64,000 nt of DNA, from contig JADJXQ010000004.1 in the NCBI GenBank assembly GCA_016710335.1, positions 124,001-188,000 on the forward strand, given 5' to 3'. Position numbers and translations under genes: made by a program. Position 1 is the stretch's first letter, and every line of letters starts with the position of its first letter. The stretch comes from Rhodospirillales bacterium. Its GTDB lineage: Bacteria > Pseudomonadota > Alphaproteobacteria > Rhodospirillales > Defluviicoccaceae. This document shows, piece after piece, positions 7,175-16,610 of this stretch. A model generated the notes under the pieces. It had not been told where the DNA came from. It saw nothing but the letters and a program-made list of their open reading frames with translations, and did not search any database.

Positions 7175-9585
7175 AAGTCCCGCTGTCGTGGCTGAAGCGG
7201 CACCTTGAAACCGCGGCCTCGGTCGACACGATCGTCGAGCGATTGACGATGATTGGCCTCGAGGTCGATGGCGTGGCCGACCGCGGCCGCGGCCTCGAAG
7301 ATTTTGTCGTCGCCCGCGTCGTCGAGGCGCACCGCCATCCGGACGCCGACAAGCTCAGCGTCTGCGTCGTCGACGCCGGTCCCGGCACCGGCATCGCGCA
7401 GGTGGTCTGCGGCGCGCCCAATGCCCGCGCCGGCTTGATGGGGGTGTTCGCGCCGGTCGGCACCCACGTTCCCGGCACCGGCGTGTTTCTCAAGCGCGCC
7501 ACCATCCGCGGCGTCGAAAGCAACGGCATGTTGCTGTCGGAGCGGGAGTTGGGGCTCTCCGACGAGCACACCGGGATCATAGAGCTTCCGGCGGAGGCGC
7601 CGCTCGGCGCCCGCGTCGTCGATGTGCTGGGCTTGGCCGATCCGGTCATCGACGTGGCGGTGACGCCCAACCGCGGCGATTGTCTCGGCGTCCGCGGCAT
7701 CGCCCGCGATCTGGCGGCGGCCGGGGCGGGAACGCTCAAGTCGCTCCCCATCGAGGCGGTGCCCGGCCAGTTTTCGAGCCCGATCCGCGTGTTTCGGGAG
7801 TTCTCCGACGGCGACGGCGATGCCTGCCCGTACTTCGTCGGCCGGTATATCCGTGGGGTCACCAACAGAGAAAGTCCCGAGTGGTTGAAGCGCCTCTTAC
7901 TGGCGGCGGGCCTCCGTCCGATTTCGGCATTGGTCGACATTACCAACCTGATGACCCTCAATGTCTGCCGGCCGCTGCACGCGTTTGACGCCGACCGGGT
8001 GCGTGGCGATCTGCACGTCCGTCTGGCGCGTCCGGGCGAGCGGCTGGCGGCTCTCAATGGCCGCGAGTACGGGCTCGGCGGCTCCATGACCGTCATCGCC
8101 GACGACGAGGAGCCCCAAGCCCTCGGCGGCGTCATGGGCGGAGAGCGCACTGCCTGCACCGGGGTCACCCGCAACGTGTTTCTTGAGGCGGCGCTGTTCG
8201 ATCCCGTCCGCACCGCCACCACTGGCCGCGAGCTCAGCCTGCCGTCCGACGCCCGCTACAGGTTCGAGCGCGGCGTCGACCCGTCGTTCGTGATCGACGG
8301 CATGGAGATGGCGACGCGACTGGTGCTCGATCTGTGCGGCGGCGAGGCCTCCGATTTGGTGATCGCCGGGGCCGAACCGGAGTGGCGGCGCACCGTTGCG
8401 TTTCGGCCGGAGCGCGTGCGCACCCTCGCCGGCGTCGACGTCCCGGAGAGCGAGGCGCAGCGTATCCTCGAGGCGCTCGGATTCTCGGTCTCGGGAACGG
8501 GGGGCGAGGCACTCGATGTCGCAGTCCCGCCGTGGCGGACCGATGTGGTCGGCGAAGCTTGCCTGGTCGAGGAGGTGGTGCGCATCGCCGGCTACGACCG
8601 TGTGCCGGCGACCCCGCTGCCGCGGCTCGCGACGCTGCCGGAACCCGCCCTGACGCCGTCGCAGCGGCGACGCGCCCTCGCCCGCAGAACCCTGGCGACG
8701 CGCGGCCTCGTCGAAGCCGTCACTTATTCGTTCATGTCGTCCGCGAGCCTGCAGTCGTTCGCGCCGGTTCCGAACGCGCTCCGTCTTGTCAATCCGATCA
8801 GCGCCGATCTGGACACGATGCGGCCGACCATCCTTCCCAATCTGATCGCCGCGGCCGGGCGCAACGCCGACCGCGGCGTGGCCGATGCGCACTTGTTCGA
8901 GGTCGGGCCGCAGTACGCCGGCGTGGCGCCGGAAGACCAACGCATGGTCGCCGCAGGCATCCGCTGCAGGCGCACCGGGCCGAAACACTGGGACGAGACG
9001 CCGCGGGCATGGGATGTCTTCGACGCCAAGGCCGACGCCATGGCAGTTCTGACCGCGCTCGGGGCGCCGGCGGACAAGTTGATAGCGCTGGACGGAGCGC
9101 CCGACTGGTACCACCCCGGCCGCTCCGGCACCGTGCGTCTCGGGCCAACCGCGGTGCTGGCCGTGTTCGGCGAAATCCACCCCCGAGTGCTGCGGCAGAT
9201 GGACGTTTCCGGCCCGGTGGCAGCGTTCGAGGTGTTCATCGACACCCTGCCGTCCGCGAAGCGGCGGGCGGGGAGTCTCAGGCCGCCGCTGGCACTGTCA
9301 CCTTTCCAGCCGGTCGAGCGGGACTTTGCCTTCATCGTCGATCGGAGTGTCGCGGCGCAGGACCTGGTGCGTGCGGCGCGCGGCGCCGACAAGGCGCTGA
9401 TCAGCGAGGTCCGCGTGTTCGACCTGTTCGTCGGCGAAAGCCTCGGCGTGGACAAAAAGTCCCTCGGCATCACCGTCGTCCTGCAGCCGACGGAGCGCAC
9501 CCTGACCGACGCGGACCTGGAGTCCGTCGCCGAGAAGGTTCGAAGCCGCGTCGAAAAAGCGACCGGCGGCGCGCTGCGCACCTAG
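7171..9585 (+). CDS. pheT: Phenylalanine-tRNA ligase, beta subunit
   Basis: An 804-residue beta subunit with the expected modules: a tRNA-binding OB-fold (about 40-150), the B3/B4 editing domain that removes mischarged tyrosine (about 210-370), the B5 domain (about 400-470), a catalytic-like core, and a C-terminal ferredoxin-fold anticodon-binding domain (about 710-804). It starts with GTG overlapping the pheS stop codon. Next to mutM with only nine bases between the pheT stop and the chosen mutM ATG. Confidence 0.97.
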   Translation: MKVPLSWLKRHLETAASVDTIVERLTMIGLEVDGVADRGRGLEDFVVARVVEAHRHPDADKLSVCVVDAGPGTGIAQVVCGAPNARAGLMGVFAPVGTHVPGTGVFLKRATIRGVESNGMLLSERELGLSDEHTGIIELPAEAPLGARVVDVLGLADPVIDVAVTPNRGDCLGVRGIARDLAAAGAGTLKSLPIEAVPGQFSSPIRVFREFSDGDGDACPYFVGRYIRGVTNRESPEWLKRLLLAAGLRPISALVDITNLMTLNVCRPLHAFDADRVRGDLHVRLARPGERLAALNGREYGLGGSMTVIADDEEPQALGGVMGGERTACTGVTRNVFLEAALFDPVRTATTGRELSLPSDARYRFERGVDPSFVIDGMEMATRLVLDLCGGEASDLVIAGAEPEWRRTVAFRPERVRTLAGVDVPESEAQRILEALGFSVSGTGGEALDVAVPPWRTDVVGEACLVEEVVRIAGYDRVPATPLPRLATLPEPALTPSQRRRALARRTLATRGLVEAVTYSFMSSASLQSFAPVPNALRLVNPISADLDTMRPTILPNLIAAAGRNADRGVADAHLFEVGPQYAGVAPEDQRMVAAGIRCRRTGPKHWDETPRAWDVFDAKADAMAVLTALGAPADKLIALDGAPDWYHPGRSGTVRLGPTAVLAVFGEIHPRVLRQMDVSGPVAAFEVFIDTLPSAKRRAGSLRPPLALSPFQPVERDFAFIVDRSVAAQDLVRAARGADKALISEVRVFDLFVGESLGVDKKSLGITVVLQPTERTLTDADLESVAEKVRSRVEKATGGALRT

Positions 9586-9594
9586 GTTGTGGCC

Positions 9595-10455
9595 ATGCCA
9601 GAACTACCCGAGGTGGAAACGGTGCGGCGGGGCCTGGCGCCGGTTTTGGAAGGGCGGCGGCTGGCCGCGGTGGTGTGCCGGCGCCTGGACCTGCGGTTTC
9701 CGCTGCCTCGGGATTTCGCGCGGCGCCTCGCCGGCGTGCGGGTAGACGCCATCGACCGACGCGGCAAGTTCCTGCTGTTCCGTCTCGACGACGGCAACGT
9801 GCTGATCGCCCATCTCGGCATGTCGGGGCGGTTTCAGGTGGCCGCAGGCGACGCACCAGAGCCCGGTCGCCACGATCACGTGGTGCTCACGACCGAGGCC
9901 GGCGTCACGGTGCGCTTCCGCGACCCGCGGCGGTTCGGCTTCATGGACCTGGTACCGGCGGCTGAACTCGATGCCTATTCGATGCTGGCGCGCCTCGGCA
10001 TCGAGCCGTTGAGCGCCGGGTTCTCCGGCGCGTGGCTGCAGCGACGCCTGGCCGGCCGCACGATGCCGATAAAGTCGGCGGTGCTCGACCAGAGCATCAT
10101 TGCCGGCATCGGCAACATCTATGCGTGTGAGAGCCTGTACCGCGCCGGCCTCTCCCCCACCCGGCTGGCGGGGACGATCGTCGGACGCCGTGCCGGGCGC
10201 CTGGTCAAGGCGATCAAGACGGTGCTCAACGATGCCATCGCGGCCGGCGGATCGTCGCTCCGCGATCACAGGGCGCCGGCCGGCGAGCTCGGGACCTTCC
10301 AGCACGGCTTCGCGGTCTACGGGCGCGAAGGCCGAGAGTGCCCGACCTGTACCTGCGGTGGAGCGGACCCTGGCGCGGCGGGGGTCACCGGTGGCGTGCG
10401 ACGCATTGTTCAGGCGGGGCGGTCGACGTTTTATTGTGCAAAGCAGCAACGCTGA
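9595..10455 (+). CDS. mutM: Formamidopyrimidine-DNA glycosylase (Fpg/MutM) with an unusual zinc finger
   Basis: A 286-residue bifunctional DNA glycosylase/AP lyase that removes 8-oxoguanine. It begins MPELPEVETVRRG; since P2 and E3 are the catalytic residues, the ATG at 9595 must be the start rather than the in-frame GTG six bases earlier. The conserved lysine in RRGKFLLF and the IAGIGNIYACESL helix are present. The C-terminal zinc finger is odd: it reads CPTCTC, then an insert of about twelve residues, then STFYCAKQQR, so the cysteine normally found in the last CxxC is replaced by glutamine. The extra cysteine in CPTCTC might take its place. Otherwise a normal MutM. Confidence 0.94.
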   Translation: MPELPEVETVRRGLAPVLEGRRLAAVVCRRLDLRFPLPRDFARRLAGVRVDAIDRRGKFLLFRLDDGNVLIAHLGMSGRFQVAAGDAPEPGRHDHVVLTTEAGVTVRFRDPRRFGFMDLVPAAELDAYSMLARLGIEPLSAGFSGAWLQRRLAGRTMPIKSAVLDQSIIAGIGNIYACESLYRAGLSPTRLAGTIVGRRAGRLVKAIKTVLNDAIAAGGSSLRDHRAPAGELGTFQHGFAVYGREGRECPTCTCGGADPGAAGVTGGVRRIVQAGRSTFYCAKQQR

Positions 10456-10492
10456 TGGTATGAAATCCCACAGAAAAAGGGGAGAACGAGAC

Positions 10493-11269
10493 ATGGCATA
10501 CCAACACATCATTGCCGAGACACGGGGCGCCGTCGGGTTCATCCGGCTCAACCGGCCGGACGCGTTGAACGCCCTCAACGCCCGCCTGATGACGGAGATG
10601 GGCGAAGCTTTGGCAGGCTTCGAGGCCGACGACGCGGTCGGCGCCATCCTCATCACCGGCAGCGACAAGGCTTTCGCCGCCGGCGCCGACATCAAGGAGA
10701 TGAAGGACAAGACGGCGGTCGACTGTTTCAAGGAGAACTTCATCACCAGCAACTGGGAGGCGATCCCGAAATGCCGGAAACCGGTGATCGCGGCGGTTGC
10801 CGGCTTTGCTCTCGGCGGCGGCTGCGAAGTGGCGATGATGTGCGACACGATCATCGCCGCGGACACCGCCAAGTTCGGCCAGCCGGAGATCACCATCGGC
10901 ACCATCCCGGGCGCCGGCGGCACCCAGCGTCTGACCCGCGCCATCGGCAAAGCCAAGGCCATGGACATGTGCCTCACGGGGCGGATGATGGACGCGGCGG
11001 AAGCGGAGCGTTCCGGCCTCGTCAGCCGCGTGGTGCCGGCCGCCGAGCTGGAGGCCGAGGCCATGAAGATGGCCGAGAAGATCGCCAAGATGTCGCGCAT
11101 CGCCGCTGTGACGGCCAAGGAAGCCGTGAACCGCGCCTTCGAGACGACCCTTGCCGAGGGTATCTATTTCGAGCGGCGCATGTTCTGGGCGAGCTTCGGC
11201 ACCGAGGACCAGAAGGAGGGGATGTCCGCTTTCGCTGAGAAGCGGAAACCTGAATTCAAGAACCGTTAG
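10493..11269 (+). CDS. Enoyl-CoA hydratase (crotonase family)
   Basis: A 258-residue crotonase-fold protein that most likely hydrates 2-enoyl-CoA in beta-oxidation. The oxyanion-hole region ITGSDKAFAAGADIKEM and both catalytic glutamates, E112 (GGGCEVAMM) and E132 (FGQPEITIG), are present and spaced 20 residues apart as in mitochondrial short-chain enoyl-CoA hydratase. It starts at an ATG preceded by AAAAAGGGGAGAA, 37 nt after mutM. Substrate chain length cannot be read from sequence. Paralogues in the crotonase family catalyse other reactions, but the paired glutamates favour hydratase. Confidence 0.9.
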   Translation: MAYQHIIAETRGAVGFIRLNRPDALNALNARLMTEMGEALAGFEADDAVGAILITGSDKAFAAGADIKEMKDKTAVDCFKENFITSNWEAIPKCRKPVIAAVAGFALGGGCEVAMMCDTIIAADTAKFGQPEITIGTIPGAGGTQRLTRAIGKAKAMDMCLTGRMMDAAEAERSGLVSRVVPAAELEAEAMKMAEKIAKMSRIAAVTAKEAVNRAFETTLAEGIYFERRMFWASFGTEDQKEGMSAFAEKRKPEFKNR

Positions 11270-11326
11270 CGCGGACGCGCTGCGGATCGGACCACGGGTC
11301 GTAGCGCGGGGCGCTCACCGTCGCGA

Positions 11327-11361
11327 TTGACGGCAACGCCGGCTATTGGATATAAGCCGGC
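11327..11361 (+). promoter_or_regulatory. Putative rpsT promoter with an inverted repeat around the -10 box
   Basis: TTGACG at 11327-11332, 18 nt, TATAAG at 11351-11356. A perfect 7-bp inverted repeat (GCCGGCT at 11338-11344, AGCCGGC at 11355-11361) brackets the -10 region, so it could be an operator, or a hairpin ending the upstream hydratase transcript. Confidence 0.55.
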
Positions 11362-11425
11362 GTTCCCCTCGTTGTGGCTCACTCGATCTAGAGCGGCTCG
11401 GCGCGACCCAACTGCAGGAAGAAAC

Positions 11426-11692
11426 ATGGCACATCACCAATCGGCGAAGAAGCGCATCCGGCAGACCGTGAAGCGAGCGGCGATCAACAGGGCGCGCGTG
11501 AGCCGCATTCGGACGTTCGTGAAGAAGGTCGAGCTGGCGATCTCCAGCGGCGACAAGCAACAGGCGCTGTCGGCGTTTCGGGAGGCGCAACCCGAGCTGA
11601 TGCGGGGCGTCAACAAGGGCGTGGTGCACGGCAACACGGTATCTCGAAAGCTGTCACGGTTGTCGGCCCGCATTAACGCCATGTCGACCTGA
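11426..11692 (+). CDS. rpsT: 30S ribosomal protein S20
   Basis: An 88-residue basic three-helix protein that binds 16S rRNA early in small-subunit assembly. It begins MAHHQSAKKRIRQTVKR and ends in the conserved VHGNTVSRKLSRLS region. The ATG at 11426 has a GGAAGAA site upstream and its own promoter about 75-100 nt before it. Placement just before dnaA is common in alphaproteobacteria. Confidence 0.96.
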   Translation: MAHHQSAKKRIRQTVKRAAINRARVSRIRTFVKKVELAISSGDKQQALSAFREAQPELMRGVNKGVVHGNTVSRKLSRLSARINAMST

Positions 11693-11746
11693 GAAGTTGC
11701 CCGTCCTTTCTTCCCCTTGTAAACATCATAACGCACACGTCGTCCC

Positions 11747-11769
11747 CCGGGCCTGCGGTCAAGGCCCGG
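11747..11769 (+). terminator. Hairpin after rpsT
   Basis: CCGGGCC (11747-11753), nine-base loop, GGCCCGG (11763-11769), 55 nt after the rpsT stop. It lacks a following T-run, so it may be a weak or Rho-assisted terminator. Confidence 0.4.
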
Positions 11770-12062
11770 CCAGTGGCTTTGCGGTTGTAGCAGCTCACGC
11801 CGAAGGCGCGGAGCGGTAGCACCGCAGTAGAACCCGCCGTGACGAGTCAAGTCAATTTTTATCAGGGTTCTCATTCTGGCCACGTTGAATGACAATGGCT
11901 GGAACGGTACCTTCTGCCGCTGAGGCTTGGAGGAAAGCGGGCGGCTGAGCAACAATAAGAAAGTTATACGCGGCAATCTCCGTCAATCCGGCACTTACAT
12001 CTGGCTTCACCGTAAACAAGCGAAGAAGACGTCGCAAGTATATGAGCGTCATTGCTTTAAGC

Positions 12063-12107
12063 TTGACATGGTGTTGACAGATTAAGGAACAATTGCGTTG
12101 TATCCTT
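12063..12107 (+). promoter_or_regulatory. Doubled TTGACA and overlapping dyad upstream of dnaA
   Basis: Two perfect TTGACA hexamers at 12063-12068 and 12074-12079 are followed by a dyad: TAAGGAACAA, a five-base loop (TTGCG), then TTGTATCCTTA, pairing with one bulged base (about 12083-12108). The -10 is not clear; TTGTAT at 12098 has 18-nt spacing from the second TTGACA. A promoter here would give dnaA a leader of roughly 340 nt. The dyad covers the expected -10, which suggests an operator. Confidence 0.4.
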
Positions 12108-12448
12108 AGACCCTATGGGTAAAATGACATCTGTGACGGGATGCGCTTTCTTGGGGGACCGAGACATGCCCGGACACTCCGACAGGTCCTCGTTTGGGAG
12201 AGCGGCGACCGATGGGATGTGTGTCGATTGGCGGTGCCTGGAAATTCTGTCCTCTCTTGTGACGAAGGCTGTATGGCTCGGTATTAGAAATCTGAGCAAA
12301 TGCGGTGCAGGTGAGCATGTGCGGTGCAGGCGCTGGAGTTCGATCAGAGAACGTTGATCATGCTTCGTCGCCTCGTTCGTCGTGACCAAGCGCGCCCGTA
12401 GAGCGGGCCGAACAAGGCCCGAAAACGAGCCGAACAAGGGATGGCGGG

Positions 12449-13921
<1,473 letters not shown>

Positions 13922-14061
13922 TGGCTCAACCCCTGCTGCGTCCACCCGGCTCTGCGCCATGGGAAGCCGACGCGGCAAATTAACGTAACGGACGCGCCAC
14001 GGTCATAAGCGGCCGGGCGCCGACTTGCCCGGACGAATTCGCTTCGTCGGCTAAGGGCTTC

Positions 14062-14070
14062 TGGTATACT
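14062..14070 (+). promoter_or_regulatory. Putative extended -10 promoter for dnaN
   Basis: TGG followed by TATACT (14065-14070), an extended -10 arrangement, about 90 nt before the dnaN ATG. No clear -35 hexamer at the expected place. Confidence 0.4.
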
Positions 14071-14159
14071 GGTTTCGCGGCGCGGTCCCGGTCTGCGAGC
14101 ATGAAAGTGTGCTCGCGGCTGGGCTCATGGTCAGGCGAATTGTTATAAATCAGAACACC

Positions 14160-15278
14160 ATGAAACTCAGCATCGAACGGACGGCGCTGCTCAAGACCCT
14201 CGGTCACGTTCAGAGCGTGGTCGAGCGGCGGAACACCATCCCCATCCTTTCCAACATCAAGCTCGAAGCGGCGGACGGGCAGCTCAAGTTGAGCGCCACC
14301 GATATGGATCTGGAGGTGGTCGAGTCGGTCACTGCCAACATCACCAACGCCGGCGTGACCACGGTGCCGGCCCATACCCTGTTTGAAATCGTCCGGCGGC
14401 TTCCGGATGGCGCCGAAGTGCAACTGGACAGCGGCGGCGATACGGAGCGGATCCAGATGCGCAGCGGCCGCTCGCGCTTTACGCTGCCGTGCCGACCCGT
14501 CGCCGACTTCCCGCTGATGGCCGGGGGCGAGTTGCCCCACATGTTCCGGATCGCAGCCGGCGAGATGAAGGGCCTCATTGACCGGACGCGCTTTGCGATC
14601 TCCACCGAGGAAACCCGTTATTACCTCAATGGCATCTATCTGCACGCCGCCGAGCGCAATGGCGTCGCCGTGCTGCGCGCGGTGGCGACCGATGGTCACC
14701 GGCTGGCCAGCGTCGAGGTGCCGCTCCCGGATGGAGCGGCCGGCATGCCGGGCGTCATCGTACCACGCAAGACCGTGACCGAAGTCCGCAAGCTCATCGA
14801 CGAAAGCGCCGCGGACGTGGAGGTGGCCCTTTCTGAATCCATGATCCGTTTCGCGTGCGGCGCGGCGGTGCTGACCTCAAAGCTGATCGACGGCACCTTC
14901 CCGGATTATCAGCGCGTCATCCCGGTCGGCAACGACAAGCGGCTCGACGTCAATCGCCATTCCTTCACCGATGCCGTCGACCGGGTATCCGCCATCTCCA
15001 GCGAGAAGTCGCGCGCGGTGAAACTGGCGGTCGCCGACGGTATGCTGGTGCTGTCGGCGAGCAGCGCCGAATTCGGCAGCGCCACCGAGGAGATCGAAGT
15101 GCACTACGAAGGGACCCCCCTGGAGATCGGCTTCAATTCCCGCTACCTCCTGGACATCGCGCAGCAGATCGAGGGGGAAAGCGCCCGCTTCGTGATGGCG
15201 GATGCGTCTTCGCCAACGATCCTGCAGGAGGTGGGAGATGCCAGCGCCATCTACGTGCTGATGCCGATGCGGGTCTGA
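14160..15278 (+). CDS. dnaN: DNA polymerase III beta subunit (sliding clamp)
   Basis: A 372-residue clamp that tethers DNA polymerase to the template as a ring-shaped dimer. It starts MKLSIERTALLKTLGHVQSV and carries three repeated clamp domains, with the NTIPILSN and YYLNGIYLH landmarks and the C-terminal YVLMPMRV that is close to invariant. The ATG at 14160 was chosen over an upstream in-frame start because homology begins exactly there. It follows dnaA by 238 nt, in which an extended -10 promoter is visible. Confidence 0.96.
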   Translation: MKLSIERTALLKTLGHVQSVVERRNTIPILSNIKLEAADGQLKLSATDMDLEVVESVTANITNAGVTTVPAHTLFEIVRRLPDGAEVQLDSGGDTERIQMRSGRSRFTLPCRPVADFPLMAGGELPHMFRIAAGEMKGLIDRTRFAISTEETRYYLNGIYLHAAERNGVAVLRAVATDGHRLASVEVPLPDGAAGMPGVIVPRKTVTEVRKLIDESAADVEVALSESMIRFACGAAVLTSKLIDGTFPDYQRVIPVGNDKRLDVNRHSFTDAVDRVSAISSEKSRAVKLAVADGMLVLSASSAEFGSATEEIEVHYEGTPLEIGFNSRYLLDIAQQIEGESARFVMADASSPTILQEVGDASAIYVLMPMRV

Positions 15279-15307
15279 ATACCCATGAATTCTAACGATT
15301 AGAAAGA

Positions 15308-16591
15308 TTGACCATCCTCGACAACCGAGCGGCGACGTGGGCACGGCGGGATGAGGCGGCCGGCAGGGTTTACGTCAACCGTCTGACCTTGACGAACTTC
15401 CGCTGTTTCGCCCACCTGCGGGTAGATGTCGGGCCGCAACCCGTGGTTCTGACCGGCGCCAACGGCAGCGGCAAGACGTCGGTGCTTGAGGCCGTTTCCT
15501 TCCTCGCCCCGGGCCGGGGCTTGCGCCGGGTGCGGCTCGACGAGCCGGACCGGTGGCAAAGCGGCACAGAGACCGGATCAAGTGGGGAGACCGGCGGAAC
15601 CGGACTCGGGCAAAGCGCCTGGGCGGTGGCTGCACAACTGACGACGTCGGCCGGCATCGTGGAGATCGGCACCGGCCGCGAAGGCGAGCCAACCGCCGGC
15701 CACGACCGCCGTGCGGTGCGCATCGACGGCGCCAACCAGCGCAGTCAAACCGCCCTCGCGGAGGTAGTGGCGGTCACTTGGCTGACGCCGGACATGGACC
15801 GCCTGTTCATCGAAGGCGCCTCCGGTCGCCGCCGGCTGCTGGATCGCATCGTCTTCGGCATCGACCCGGGGCATGCAGATCGTGCAGGTGCCTATCAGCG
15901 TGCGCTGCGCGAACGGGGGCGCCTGTTGCGGGACGGAGGCGGCGACGCGGCATGGCTGGGCGCCTTGGAAGAGCTGATGGCGACCAATGGAGTTGCGGTC
16001 GCGGCCGCGCGGCGTGACGCGGTGCTGCGGCTTGGCGAGATGTGCGGGGAGCCCGCTGGGCCGTTTCCGGGACTCGATGTGGAGGTCGACGGGCTGGTCG
16101 AGGGCTGGCTTGCCGAGACGCCGGCGCTCGCGTGTGAAGACCGCTTTCGCACGCTTCTGGCCGCCGGACGGGGCGCCGACGCCGAGTCGGGCGCCACCCG
16201 CTCCGGGCCGCACCGCTCGGACTTGGTCGTGCGGCACCGCGGGACGCGACGGTTGGCGCAAGCCTGCTCGACGGGCGAGCAGAAGGCGCTGCTGATCGCC
16301 CTGATGCTCGGCGGCGCTCGCCTGCAGGCGGTCGAACGGGGTGCGCTGCCGTTGATCCTGTTGGACGAGGTCACGGCCCACCTCGACAGCCGCCACCGCG
16401 GCGCCCTTCTCGATATGGTGGCGGAGATGGACGCGCAAAGCTGGCTGACCGGCAGTGACCCGGCCATTTTTCGTCCGCTGCGGGACCGGGCGCAGTTTCT
16501 CGCCCTCGACAGCGGCGACCTCACCGCGGACGACCGCACTTACGTGCAGTCGCGGACCCGACTCTGCGGAGAAGTCTCCTCAGAGACGTGA
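15308..16591 (+). CDS. recF: DNA replication and repair protein RecF
   Basis: An SMC-like ATPase that helps load RecA on gapped DNA. Walker A GANGSGKT lies at about 50-57, the ABC-type signature in STGEQKALLIAL, and Walker B in LPLILLDEVTAHLD. At 427 residues it is longer than the usual 360-380, mostly through an N-terminal extension of about 20 residues and a Gly/Thr/Ser-rich insert near 85-105. The only in-frame start is TTG at 15308, with a weak AGAAAG upstream; no ATG or GTG is available before the conserved VNRLTLTNFRCF. It follows dnaN by 29 nt. Confidence 0.93.
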   Translation: MTILDNRAATWARRDEAAGRVYVNRLTLTNFRCFAHLRVDVGPQPVVLTGANGSGKTSVLEAVSFLAPGRGLRRVRLDEPDRWQSGTETGSSGETGGTGLGQSAWAVAAQLTTSAGIVEIGTGREGEPTAGHDRRAVRIDGANQRSQTALAEVVAVTWLTPDMDRLFIEGASGRRRLLDRIVFGIDPGHADRAGAYQRALRERGRLLRDGGGDAAWLGALEELMATNGVAVAAARRDAVLRLGEMCGEPAGPFPGLDVEVDGLVEGWLAETPALACEDRFRTLLAAGRGADAESGATRSGPHRSDLVVRHRGTRRLAQACSTGEQKALLIALMLGGARLQAVERGALPLILLDEVTAHLDSRHRGALLDMVAEMDAQSWLTGSDPAIFRPLRDRAQFLALDSGDLTADDRTYVQSRTRLCGEVSSET

Positions 16592-16610
16592 TCATGGAAG
16601 GCGAAGAAGG

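Larger units (their letters stand above)
11693..12448. other. Long AT-richer intergenic region between rpsT and dnaA
   Basis: 756 nt with no supported gene and noticeably lower GC than the flanks, especially 11850-12120. It holds a hairpin after rpsT, a doubled TTGACA with an adjacent dyad, and two pairs of 11-bp direct repeats (TGCGGTGCAGG at 12301-12311 and 12320-12330; GCCGAACAAGG at 12407-12417 and 12429-12439). I searched by eye for DnaA boxes (TTATCCACA-like) and found none, so there is no evidence that this is the replication origin. Confidence 0.6.

Noticed and set aside
9589..9597. GTG at 9589 as start of mutM
   Set aside because: The catalytic proline must be residue 2; only ATG 9595 gives that.
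11693..12448. Possible replication origin next to dnaA
   Set aside because: No DnaA boxes or repeated AT-rich 13-mers could be found by eye; closeness to dnaA alone is not evidence in this group.
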